The notes below the pieces were generated by a model. That model did no database searches and was not told the DNA's origin. It saw only the letters and a list, made by a program, of their open reading frames with translations. Shown here in pieces: positions 53,616-61,656 of a stretch of DNA of 64,000 nt (position 1 is the first letter of the stretch; every line of letters begins with the position of its first letter). Made by a program: the position numbers and the translations under genes. Origin of the DNA: Castellaniella denitrificans (GTDB taxonomy: Bacteria; Pseudomonadota; Gammaproteobacteria; Burkholderiales; Burkholderiaceae_B). The stretch lies in assembly GCF_042653765.1 (NCBI RefSeq), contig NZ_JBHSEZ010000003.1:59690-123689 (forward strand), read 5' to 3'.

Positions 53616-54992
53616 ATGGCATCAGTCTCTTCCCTCGGCCTGTCCGGCCTGCCGCTCACGGATCTGCTCGACAAGCTGAAAACCAACGAAAGCCAGATCC
53701 TGAACACCATCAAGGATCGCCAGACGGCGGCGGAAACCAAACTCTCCGCCTACAGCAAGCTGAAGGACGCCGTCGCATCCCTCCAGAAGGCCGCCCAGGC
53801 CGTCGGCAAGACCGAAGCCTTCGGCGCGATCGCGGTGAAATCCGGCTCGGACGCCTTTTCCGCGACGGCCGACAGCTCGGCCATCCCGGGCCAGTACGCC
53901 ATCCAGGTCGACAAGCTCGCCTCGGCCCAGACCCTGGTCTACGCCGGACAGGCGGACCGCACCACCGACATCGGCACCGGCGGCACCCTGAAGATCACGA
54001 TCGACGGCACGGAAAAGTCCATCGACCTGAGCGGCAAGGGCACGTCCCTGAACGACCTGGTGGCCGCCATCAATGCCGACAAGGATATCGGGGTCAATGC
54101 CACCATCGTCAACGACGGCACGCCCGGCAGCCAGTACCGCCTGCTGCTGACCAGCCGCGAGACCGGCGAGCAGAATGCCGTCACCAACATCGCGGTCGAC
54201 GGCAACGCCGACCTGCAAGCCTTCCTGGGCTACTCGGGCGGCGGATCCACCGCGGGTGTCACGGTCCAGGACGCCTCCAACGCAGAACTGACCATCAACG
54301 GCATCGCCGTCACCAGCCAGAGCAACACCATCGAAAACGTGATCGACGGCGTCAAGCTGACGCTGAGCCAGACCACGACCAGCGCCGCCAACCTGACCCT
54401 GACCCGCGACGACGGCGCCGCCAAGAAGGCCATCGAAGACTTCAAAAACGCCTACAACAGCCTCCTGGGCACGATCAAGACGCTGACGGCCTACAACGTC
54501 GACGCCAAGACCTCGTCCGCCCTGACCGGCGATTCGCTCGCCCGCTCGGTACAGACCCGCATGCGCGACGCGGTTTCCGGGGCGTTCGACGCCACCAACG
54601 GCACCAACCTGTCGAAGATCGGCATCACGACCGACCCCAAGACCGGCGAACTGAAGATCGACGACGACAAGCTCACCAAGGCCCTGTCCGAAAACCTCGA
54701 CGGCGTGAAGTCCCTGTTCACCAGCGGCACCGGCATCGGCGGCCGGGTGGATACCGCCGCCGATGCCTTCACCAAGGCCGACGGGATCTTCACCACCACC
54801 ACCGACGGCCTGAACAAGACCATCGCCGACATCAAGAAACAATACACCGCCGCGTCCGACCGCATCGACCAGCGCATGGAGACCTACCGCGCCCAGTTCA
54901 CCCAGCTGGACGCCATGGTCAGCCAGATGAACTCGCTCAGCAGCTACCTGTCGCAGCAACTCAGCGCGCTGAGCAGCAGCAAGAGCAAATAA
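53616..54992 (+). CDS. fliD: Flagellar filament cap protein FliD (HAP2)
   Basis: Caps the growing filament and folds exported flagellin. The 458 residues have the N-terminal domain LGLSGLPLTDLLDKLKTNES, central variable domains rich in Thr/Asp, and a C-terminal half with FKNAYNSLLGTIKTLTAYN. The end is a coiled-coil, MVSQMNSLSSYLSQQLSALS. It is secreted by the flagellar type III system without a cleaved signal. GGAGAA precedes the ATG. Confidence 0.95.
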   Translation: MASVSSLGLSGLPLTDLLDKLKTNESQILNTIKDRQTAAETKLSAYSKLKDAVASLQKAAQAVGKTEAFGAIAVKSGSDAFSATADSSAIPGQYAIQVDKLASAQTLVYAGQADRTTDIGTGGTLKITIDGTEKSIDLSGKGTSLNDLVAAINADKDIGVNATIVNDGTPGSQYRLLLTSRETGEQNAVTNIAVDGNADLQAFLGYSGGGSTAGVTVQDASNAELTINGIAVTSQSNTIENVIDGVKLTLSQTTTSAANLTLTRDDGAAKKAIEDFKNAYNSLLGTIKTLTAYNVDAKTSSALTGDSLARSVQTRMRDAVSGAFDATNGTNLSKIGITTDPKTGELKIDDDKLTKALSENLDGVKSLFTSGTGIGGRVDTAADAFTKADGIFTTTTDGLNKTIADIKKQYTAASDRIDQRMETYRAQFTQLDAMVSQMNSLSSYLSQQLSALSSSKSK

Positions 54993-54998
54993 CCGGCC

Positions 54999-55430
54999 AT
55001 GACCTACGCGCCCCGTTCCCGCTCCGCCCGCGCCACCGGCTCCTATGCCAACATCGGGCTCGAGACCGAAGTGCTCGGCGCCTCGCCCGAGCGCCTGATC
55101 TCGCTGCTGTTCCGGGGCGCCCTCAAGGCCATCTCCCAGGCCCGCCATCACCTGCGCAACGGCAACGTCCAGGAACGCGGCAAGGCCCTGTCCAAGGCCA
55201 TCGACATCGTGGACTCCGGCCTGAAGGCGGGCGTGGACACCGAACGCGGCGGCGAGGTCGCCCGCCTGCTGATCGCGTCCTACGAGCTCATCATCCGCGA
55301 CCTGATGCAGGCCAACCTGCGCAGCGATGAAGCCAAGCTCGACACGGCCGAGAAAATGCTGATCGACCTGGCCGGCGCCTGGCACACGGCCGTCGACCCT
55401 CAATTCGGCGACCCGCCCCCCAGCCACTGA
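54999..55430 (+). CDS. fliS: Flagellin-specific chaperone FliS
   Basis: Binds unfolded flagellin in the cytosol before export. The 143 residues include SYANIGLETEVLGASPERLI and SLLFRGALKAISQARHHL, the FliS core; the helical C-terminal half has LIASYELIIRDLMQANLRSD. It lies 6 bp after fliD. Confidence 0.93.
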   Translation: MTYAPRSRSARATGSYANIGLETEVLGASPERLISLLFRGALKAISQARHHLRNGNVQERGKALSKAIDIVDSGLKAGVDTERGGEVARLLIASYELIIRDLMQANLRSDEAKLDTAEKMLIDLAGAWHTAVDPQFGDPPPSH

Positions 55431-55450
55431 CCGGAATCCCGCCATTGAGC

Positions 55451-55780
55451 ATGCCGCACGCCTCCATCCTAGAGCGCTACCAGGAAATCGCCGATTTGTC
55501 GGGCCAGATGCTGACCAAGGCCCAGACGCAGGAATGGGACGAACTGGTGGCGCTGGGCGCACGCTACCAGGAAGCGGTCGAGCGGCTGAAAGCGCTGGAC
55601 CCGCTGGACGACGACCAGAAGAACGCCCGGCGCGAGCTGCTCACCCGCATCCTCGACGACGACGCCCGGATCCGCCAGCTGATCGCCCCTGAACTCGAAC
55701 GCCTGAGCCACCTGCTGGGCACGTTCAAGCGCCAGCGCACCGTCCTGAAAGCCTACTACAGCACGGTCCGCCCGCACTAG
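55451..55780 (+). CDS. fliT: FliT-like flagellar export chaperone
   Basis: The 109-residue helical, acidic protein follows fliS, where FliT (chaperone of FliD) is expected. It shows ILERYQEIADLSGQMLTKAQ and WDELVALGARYQEAVERLKA. Similarity to FliT is weak, so the call rests mainly on position, size and helical nature. The ATG at 55451 was chosen; a TTG at 55445 in the same frame is possible. Confidence 0.75.
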   Translation: MPHASILERYQEIADLSGQMLTKAQTQEWDELVALGARYQEAVERLKALDPLDDDQKNARRELLTRILDDDARIRQLIAPELERLSHLLGTFKRQRTVLKAYYSTVRPH

Positions 55781-55813
55781 GGTTCGCCCCCCTCATCCAG
55801 GAACCACGCCGCC

Positions 55814-57079
55814 ATGAGCATCGGGGCCCCTTCCAACCTCGGCACGCTGCTGATCCAGCGCCTGGACGCCGTGCTGGGCACCACGCTGGGCCAGCAGGCC
55901 AACCTCGCCTCCGGCGCGGGTCCCCAGGCCGTTCCCCAGCCGGCCAACCCCGAGAATCCCAGCGCGCTGCAGAATCCGGCCCAGCGCCATCCCCGGGAAG
56001 CGGTCGACCAGGCCAGCCAGCAGGGCCGCCAGCAGGCCGCCGTCGGCAAGGCCGTCCGGGACATGAAGCTGGACAACCTGCTGGGCCGCGGCACGACCTT
56101 CCACGGCACCACCCAGTCCGCCCCGACCACGCTGGGCTACGCCGCCCGCATCATCCTCGCCCTGCTGAACCAGTTTCCCCAGGACGGCCAGGCCGTGCGC
56201 GGGCAATCGCCGCTGCTGCCCAATGCCGGCGGCGCCCCGAGCGCCGGCGGCAACGCGGCCGGCCTGCCGGGCGGCGCGGGCGCGCCGGCATCCGGCGCTC
56301 CATCCGCCCAGGCGGGCGGCGTCGCCCAGGCCTGGGCCCAGCTCGCCACTTCGCTGGGGCAGCCCGGCGCCCTGGCCGCGCGCTTCGTCCAGGCCTTGTC
56401 GCAATCCGTGCAGACGAGCGGCCTGTTCTACGAATCCCACCTCGCGCAACTGGCCACGGGCAAGACCACGCTCCAGGATCTGCGGCAGGAGCCCCAGGGC
56501 CGCATCCCGTCCCGGCAGGCGCCGGCCGGCGGCTCGGCACAGGTCACCCAGCAGGCCGCGCCCGCCTCCGGCGCCCCGGCCACGGCGGGCGGCACCTCGG
56601 GTCCGGAAGCCGCGCAGACCCACGCGGCCGCAGGCCAGACCCATGCCGCGCCCGTCCCGGGCATCGACCCCCAGGCCCAGTTGCTGGTCCGCCAGCAGCT
56701 CGAAGTCCTGGCCAATCAGGCCTTCGTCTGGCAGGGCGAGGCCTGGCCGGGCGCAGGCATGCAATGGGAAGTCCGCCGCCGCCCGCGGGACGACGAGGGC
56801 GGGCGCGACTTCCAGGACGACCATTGGTCCACCCGCCTGAACCTGCGCCTGCCGACCCTGGGAGAAGTCCAGGCGCGCCTGAGCCTGTCCGGAGACCAGC
56901 TGGTCATGCGGCTGACGGCACCCCAATCCGCCGACCGGCTGGGCCAGGCCATCGAACCGCTGCGCGCCCGGCTGCTGGCCCAGGGGCTGCAGGCCAGCCA
57001 ACTGTCCGTCCTGGCCCAGGACGACAGCCCCGACGCCCCTTCGCCGGACACCCGGGAAAATGAAATCGCAGCCTCCTGA
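55814..57079 (+). CDS. FliK-like protein with C-terminal hook-length control domain
   Basis: The 421-residue protein has a Gln/Ala/Pro/Gly-rich, low-complexity N-terminal two-thirds. It ends in a Flg_hook-type domain (WSTRLNLRLPTLGEVQARLS, LRARLLAQGLQASQL). This matches a family seen beside fhlB. A second fliK begins at 63572, so this one may be a paralogue with a different role; the distinction is inferred from position. It overlaps fhlB by 20 nt. Confidence 0.75.
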   Translation: MSIGAPSNLGTLLIQRLDAVLGTTLGQQANLASGAGPQAVPQPANPENPSALQNPAQRHPREAVDQASQQGRQQAAVGKAVRDMKLDNLLGRGTTFHGTTQSAPTTLGYAARIILALLNQFPQDGQAVRGQSPLLPNAGGAPSAGGNAAGLPGGAGAPASGAPSAQAGGVAQAWAQLATSLGQPGALAARFVQALSQSVQTSGLFYESHLAQLATGKTTLQDLRQEPQGRIPSRQAPAGGSAQVTQQAAPASGAPATAGGTSGPEAAQTHAAAGQTHAAPVPGIDPQAQLLVRQQLEVLANQAFVWQGEAWPGAGMQWEVRRRPRDDEGGRDFQDDHWSTRLNLRLPTLGEVQARLSLSGDQLVMRLTAPQSADRLGQAIEPLRARLLAQGLQASQLSVLAQDDSPDAPSPDTRENEIAAS

Positions 57080-57431
57080 TCCCCATCGGCCCAGCGCCGT
57101 CGCCGTCACCTACGACCCGGCGGATTCCGCGCCCCGGGTCGTGGCCAAGGGCTACGGCACGCTGGCGGACACCATCGTGCGCACCGCGCGCGAACATGGC
57201 CTGTACGTGCACGAATCGCCGGAGCTGGTCGGCCTGCTGATGCAGGTGGACCTGGACGCGCACATCCCGCCCAAGCTCTACGTCGCCATCGCGGAACTGC
57301 TGGCCTGGCTGTACGCCCTGGATACCGAGGGCGGCGTCGTGCGGCGCGCTCCCGGCGAGGACGCGCCCCCGCCGGCCGCCGGCCCGGCGATGCCCCGGCC
57401 GGGCGAAGACCCCGGCCCGCCGGCCTCCTGA
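57060..57431 (+). CDS. fhlB: FhlB-like protein (FlhB C-terminal domain homologue)
   Basis: The 123-residue protein resembles the cytosolic domain of FlhB, the export-switch protein. AVAVTYDPADSAPRVVAKGY aligns with the FlhB segment after its NPTH cleavage site, and ENTPLA/AREHGL-type sequence is present as REHGLYVHESPELVGLL. The NPTH motif itself is absent, so it should not self-cleave. Pairing with the FliK-like gene fits a role in the export-specificity switch; experimental roles are mostly unknown. The C-tail is Pro-rich. Confidence 0.82.
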   Translation: MKSQPPDPHRPSAVAVTYDPADSAPRVVAKGYGTLADTIVRTAREHGLYVHESPELVGLLMQVDLDAHIPPKLYVAIAELLAWLYALDTEGGVVRRAPGEDAPPPAAGPAMPRPGEDPGPPAS

Positions 57432-57454
57432 TCCCGCCGCCACGAAAAGGAAAG

Positions 57455-57472
57455 GGCTCCGCGAGGAGCCCC
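57455..57472. terminator. Hairpin between fhlB and fliE
   Basis: GGGCTCC-gcga-GGAGCCC is a perfect 7-bp hairpin. On the minus strand it is followed by TTTCCTTTT, so it should terminate fliE transcripts; on the plus strand the U-tract is weak. Confidence 0.65.
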
Positions 57473-57498
57473 GATGCCGTTCGGCGGAATCAGCGTCC

Positions 57499-57537
57499 GC
57501 CCCGCGCGGCTTGCAAGCCGCCCCGGATCCGCCAGGC
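57499..57537 (+). repeat. Truncated copy of the 80-bp repeat (3' end of fliE)
   Basis: Matches the first 38 positions of the element with one inserted C: GCGCGGCTTGCAAGCC hairpin 1, then CGGATCCGCCAGGC. The second hairpin and CTCATCC end are absent. It lies 2 bp from the fliE stop. Confidence 0.65.
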
Positions 57538-57539
57538 GA

Positions 57540-57872
57540 TCAGACCGCCATGTTGGCGATTTCCTTGTAGGCGTCCACCAGGCGGTTGCGGACCTGCACC
57601 GTCGCCTGGAACGACAGGCCGGCCTTCTGCAGGTCGATCATCACGTTGCTCAGGGAAATGTCCGGATCGCCCATCTCGAAGGCCTTCGCCTGGGCATTGG
57701 CGGCATTCTGCGCATGGGACACACGATCCAGGGAGCGGGCCAGCTCGGCGGCAAATCCGCCGCCTTCCGCGGGCGCGGCCGGCGGCGCCGACAGCCCCTG
57801 GGATTCGCGCGCCACGGCGCGCATCTGGGCAAGCAGGTTTTCGACGCTGGCGAGGGCCTGGGAGGTCATCAT
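57540..57872 (-). CDS. fliE: Flagellar hook-basal body protein FliE
   Basis: Links the MS ring to the proximal rod. The 110 residues contain AAELARSLDRVSHAQNAANA, DISLSNVMIDLQKAGLSFQA and VQVRNRLVDAYKEIANM, the conserved FliE C-terminal helix. It is divergent from fliF, an arrangement typical of many proteobacteria. Two ATG codons are adjacent (57872 and 57869). Confidence 0.95.
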   Translation of the reverse strand: MMTSQALASVENLLAQMRAVARESQGLSAPPAAPAEGGGFAAELARSLDRVSHAQNAANAQAKAFEMGDPDISLSNVMIDLQKAGLSFQATVQVRNRLVDAYKEIANMAV

Positions 57873-58204
57873 GGCGAATGATTCTGAAAGAAAGGCGGAA
57901 ACACCGGCCGCCGGGAATACGGCGAGCCGACGATGTACTATACGGCCTGCCCCGGGGCGGCAAGCCCCGCAATAGCGGGGATAAGGCCGGACACTTCCCC
58001 GGTTTGCCGCACGGACGCGCGAACCGGGCGGATCATCCTAACTAAGCCCCAAAAACGGGGTTTTTCAGGGCTTGCCGGAATGCCAATCGCCGCCATAATG
58101 GCCGCCAACATCCCATTATTCTGCCGTAACAGCATGCACATCATCCAGACCATCGGTTTCTGGCCCGGGCGCGCCCTGGCGGCCTCTTCTGCACCCTCCA
58201 TCCG
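57873..58204. other. Divergent control region between fliE and fliF
   Basis: These 332 bp contain no gene. On the minus strand TATAGT (57937-57942) could be a fliE -10 box. A perfect hairpin CCCCGC-aata-GCGGGG lies at 57965-57980. At 58044-58073 AAGCCC and GGGCTT enclose CCCC-aaaaac-GGGG-ttttt, a terminator-like pair of nested hairpins. No convincing sigma54 or sigma28 promoter was seen by eye. Confidence 0.55.
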
Positions 58205-59902
58205 ATGAATCCCGCAACCGACTGGATGAACCGCAACCCCGCCCTGGCGCGGCTGACGGCCCTGCCCCGGCCGGTGCTGCTGGGCCTGGGCGCCGCGATC
58301 CTGGCCCTGCTCGTCGTCGCCGCCCTGTGGATGCGCGAACCCGAATACCGCACGCTGTTCTCGAACGTGGAAGCGCGCGACGGCGGCGCCATCGTCTCCG
58401 TCCTCAACCAGCGCAACGTCCCCTACAAGTTCGCCGACAACGGCGCCACCATCCTGGTGCCCGCCGACCAGGTCTACGCGCTGCGCCTGCAACTGGCCGA
58501 GCAGGGGCTGCCGCGCGGCGGCAGCGTGGGCTTCGAACTGCTGGACGAGCCGAAATTCGGCGCCAGCCAGTTTTCCGAGCAGATTACCTACCAGCGCGCC
58601 CTCGAAGGCGAACTCGCCCGCTCCATCGAGGCCCTGCAGCCGGTCAAGGCCGCCCGCGTGCACCTCGCCATTCCGCGCCAGTCCCTGTTCGTGCGCGAAC
58701 GCGAGGCCCCCACCGCCTCGGTGCTGCTGACGCTCTACCCGTCCCGCACCCTCAGCGAATCCCAGGTCTCGGCCATCGCCTGGCTGGTGTCCTCCAGCGT
58801 GCCCAAGCTCAACGCCGAATCGGTCTCCATCGTCGACCAGGACGGCCACCTGATGTCCTCGCCGGGCGGCGAGGCCGGCATGGACAGCACCCGGCGCAAC
58901 TTCATCAACGACATCGAGCAGCGCACGGCCCAGCGCATCCTGACCCTGCTCAACCCGATCGTCGGCCCGGGCAACGTGCGCGCCCAGGTCAGCGCCTCCG
59001 TGGACTTCTCCCAGCGCGAGCAGACCTCCGAGGTCTACCGCCCCAACGAGACGCCCGGCACGGCCGCCGTCCGCAGCAAGCAGACCAGCGATTCGGCGCA
59101 GAACGGCATGCTGCCCCCGGCCGGCGTCCCCGGCGCCCTGTCCAACGAACCCCCGGCCAATGCCACGGCTCCGGTCCAGACGGCGGCCGCCAACCCGCCC
59201 GCCCAGGGCGCGCAGGCCCAGGCTCCCGGCGCGCAGCAGGGCGCCGCGGCCCAGGCCGGCGGCCCCACCGCGATCAACGGCGCGCCCGTCGCCACCGCGG
59301 CCCGCCAGAGCCAAGGCTCCGTGCGCAACGACGCCACCATCAACTACGAAGTCGACCGCACGGTCAGCCACATCAAGCACGAACTGGGCACGCTGCAGCG
59401 CCTGTCCGTGGCCGTGGTGGTCAACTACCGCGACAAGGACGGCGAGCCGGCCCCGCTGGAGTCGACCGAAATGGACGACATCAACGCGCTGGTCAAGCAG
59501 GCCATGGGCTATTCCGCCGACCGCGGCGACACTCTCAGCGTGGTCAACAGCGCCTTCACCGACCAGGAACCCAAGTTCAAGCCCTGGGAAAATCCGGAAT
59601 ACCGCGGCCTCGCCCTGCAGGTCCTGAAGGTTCTCCTGATCCTGGCCGTCCTGTTCTTCCTCTGGCGCTCGGTGGTGCGGCCCATCGTCCAGGGTTTCGC
59701 CAACGCCCAGGTCGAGCGCGCCAAGAACGAGGCCCACCTGGAAACCATGCGCGAACAGCGCCGCCAGGACGAACTGCGCGCCTCGGAGATGAACCGCTAC
59801 GAGGAAAACCTGGACACCGCCCGCCAGCTGGCCCAGCGCGATCCGCGCGCCGTCGCCATGGTGCTGCGTTCATGGATGGATCCCAAGAATGCCAAATCCT
59901 GA
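58205..59902 (+). CDS. fliF: Flagellar MS-ring protein FliF
   Basis: Inner-membrane base of the flagellum. The 565 residues have transmembrane segments near 25-43 and 468-488. The periplasmic part includes YRTLFSNVEARDGGAIVSVL, ELLDEPKFGASQF and RALEGELARSIEAL; a low-complexity Ala/Gln/Pro loop lies near residues 300-365. The cytosolic C-terminus (NRYEENLDTARQLAQRDPRA, VAMVLRSWM) binds FliG. It overlaps fliG by 14 nt. Confidence 0.96.
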   Translation: MNPATDWMNRNPALARLTALPRPVLLGLGAAILALLVVAALWMREPEYRTLFSNVEARDGGAIVSVLNQRNVPYKFADNGATILVPADQVYALRLQLAEQGLPRGGSVGFELLDEPKFGASQFSEQITYQRALEGELARSIEALQPVKAARVHLAIPRQSLFVREREAPTASVLLTLYPSRTLSESQVSAIAWLVSSSVPKLNAESVSIVDQDGHLMSSPGGEAGMDSTRRNFINDIEQRTAQRILTLLNPIVGPGNVRAQVSASVDFSQREQTSEVYRPNETPGTAAVRSKQTSDSAQNGMLPPAGVPGALSNEPPANATAPVQTAAANPPAQGAQAQAPGAQQGAAAQAGGPTAINGAPVATAARQSQGSVRNDATINYEVDRTVSHIKHELGTLQRLSVAVVVNYRDKDGEPAPLESTEMDDINALVKQAMGYSADRGDTLSVVNSAFTDQEPKFKPWENPEYRGLALQVLKVLLILAVLFFLWRSVVRPIVQGFANAQVERAKNEAHLETMREQRRQDELRASEMNRYEENLDTARQLAQRDPRAVAMVLRSWMDPKNAKS

Positions 59903-60890
59903 CAACGACCTGACCCGCTGCGCCATCCTGATGATGTCCCTCGGCGAGGATGCGGCGGCCGAAGTCTTCAAGTACCTGTCCTCGCGCGAGGTCCAGCAGA
60001 TCGGCTCGGCCATGGCCAACCTCAAGCAGATCACGCGGGCCGACGTCGACCAGGTCCTGGAGGACTTCCGCCGCGAGGCCGACCAGTTCATGGCCGTGAC
60101 CCTGGGCTCGGACGACTACATCCGTTCCGTCCTGACCAAGGCGCTGGGCACCGACCGCGCCGCCGGCCTGATCGAGGACATCCTGGAGGCCGGCGAAGGC
60201 ACGGGCTCGGGCATCGACGCCCTGAACTGGCTGGAACCGGCCAACGTCGCCGAGCTGATCGCCGACGAACACCCGCAGATCATCGCCACCATCCTGGTCC
60301 ACCTGGAACGCGACCGCGCCTCCGCCATCCTGGCGCTGCTGAACGAACGCCTGCGCAACGACGTGATGATGCGTATCGCCACCTTCGGCGGGGTGCAGCC
60401 GTCCGCGCTGCACGAGCTCACCGAAGTGCTCAACGAAGTCCTGTCCGGCCAGGGCGCCAAGCGCTCGAAGATGGGCGGGGTGCGCACCGCCGCCGAGATC
60501 CTGAACTTCATGAACACGGCCGAGGAAGAAGCCGTGGTCAGCAGCCTGCGCGAGATCGACGCGGACCTGGCGCAGCGCATCATCGACGAGATGTTCGTGT
60601 TCGACAATCTGGTCGACGTCGAGGACGCCGCCATCCAGCTCATCCTGAAGGAAATCGACACCGCCTCGCTGACCATCGCCCTGAAGGGCGCCAGCGAAGA
60701 GCTCTGCGCCAAGTTCTTCAAGAACATGTCCAACCGCGCGGCCGAAATCCTGCGCGACGATCTCGAGGCCCAGGGTCCGGTGCGCATGTCGCGCGTCGAA
60801 ACCGAGCAGAAGGCCATCCTGATGGTGGCGCGCAAGCTCGCCGACGCCGGCCAGATCAACCTGTCGATGGGCAACGACGAGTATGTCTGA
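59889..60890 (+). CDS. fliG: Flagellar motor switch protein FliG
   Basis: Rotor protein that interacts with MotA. The 333 residues contain the N-terminal FliF-binding domain (CAILMMSLGEDAAAEVFKYL), the middle EHPQ motif (IADEHPQIIATILVHL) and the C-terminal torque helix (GASEELCAKFFKNMSNRAAE, with conserved charged residues). It is coupled to fliF and fliH by overlaps. Confidence 0.97.
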   Translation: MPNPDNDLTRCAILMMSLGEDAAAEVFKYLSSREVQQIGSAMANLKQITRADVDQVLEDFRREADQFMAVTLGSDDYIRSVLTKALGTDRAAGLIEDILEAGEGTGSGIDALNWLEPANVAELIADEHPQIIATILVHLERDRASAILALLNERLRNDVMMRIATFGGVQPSALHELTEVLNEVLSGQGAKRSKMGGVRTAAEILNFMNTAEEEAVVSSLREIDADLAQRIIDEMFVFDNLVDVEDAAIQLILKEIDTASLTIALKGASEELCAKFFKNMSNRAAEILRDDLEAQGPVRMSRVETEQKAILMVARKLADAGQINLSMGNDEYV

Positions 60891-61656
60891 CAAGTCCGGG
60901 CCTTCCATCGATCTGGCGACGCGAGCCCGCTGGCAGCGCTGGGAAATGGAATCCCTGGACGCGCTCAAGCAGCCTCTCGGCCGCCGGGCCAGCGACCGCG
61001 ATCCGCGCCACCAGGCGGAACTCGCGCGGCGCCGCGTCCAGGCGCTCGCCGAGGCGCGCGAGGAAGGCCTGGCCCAGGGGCGCGCGGACGGCTTCGAACA
61101 GGGCCACCGCGAAGGCCATGCCCAAGGCCACGCCCTGGGACTGGCCGAAGGCCATGCCAAGGGCCTGGAACAAGGCCGGGCCGAGGGCCATGCCCAGGGT
61201 CACGCCCAAGGACTCGAAGAAGGCGCCGCCCTGGCCCGCGAGCAGGCCGCCCGCCTGGACGGCCTGGCCGGGGCCTGCGCGACCGCGCTGGACCGGATCG
61301 AGCAGGAAGTCGGCCAGTCCGTCATCCAGCTGGCCATCCGCATCGCCGAACAGGTGCTGCGCACCCATATCCGCGACTATCCCAACCACATCCTGGACCT
61401 GGTCCGCGAAGTCATGCAGGCCCGGCCCGAACAAGGCGCCGCGCTGCGGCTGCGGCTGCACCCCGACGACCTCGAACTGGTGCGGGCGTTCCTGCAGCAG
61501 ACCCCGGACCCGGCCCGCTACCGCCTGAGCGCCGACGAAGGCATCACGCGCGGCGGCTGCATCGCCGAAACCGCCCTGGGGTCCGTGGACGCCACCCTGG
61601 AAACCCGCTGGCGGCGCATCATCGCCGCGCTGGGCCAGACGGACGAGCGGCCATGA
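60883..61656 (+). CDS. fliH: Flagellar assembly protein FliH
   Basis: Regulates the FliI ATPase and brings it to the export gate. The 257 residues have a basic N-terminus, then a long glycine-repeat helix near residues 62-120 (EGLAQGRADGFEQGHREG and similar units, a GxxxG series known in FliH). The C-terminal FliI-binding domain (ALDRIEQEVGQSVIQLAIRI, AEQVLRTHI) follows. It overlaps fliG by 8 nt and fliI by ATGA. Confidence 0.94.
   Translation: MSDKSGPSIDLATRARWQRWEMESLDALKQPLGRRASDRDPRHQAELARRRVQALAEAREEGLAQGRADGFEQGHREGHAQGHALGLAEGHAKGLEQGRAEGHAQGHAQGLEEGAALAREQAARLDGLAGACATALDRIEQEVGQSVIQLAIRIAEQVLRTHIRDYPNHILDLVREVMQARPEQGAALRLRLHPDDLELVRAFLQQTPDPARYRLSADEGITRGGCIAETALGSVDATLETRWRRIIAALGQTDERP

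Noticed and set aside
58160..58182. Possible sigma54 promoter before fliF (TGGCGG...TCTGC)
   Set aside because: Spacing is one base too long and the TTGC element is broken, so it does not meet the consensus.
61080..61240. Short tandem DNA repeats resembling a CRISPR or minisatellite
   Set aside because: They encode the GxxxG helix of FliH in frame, with no constant spacers or palindromic repeats.
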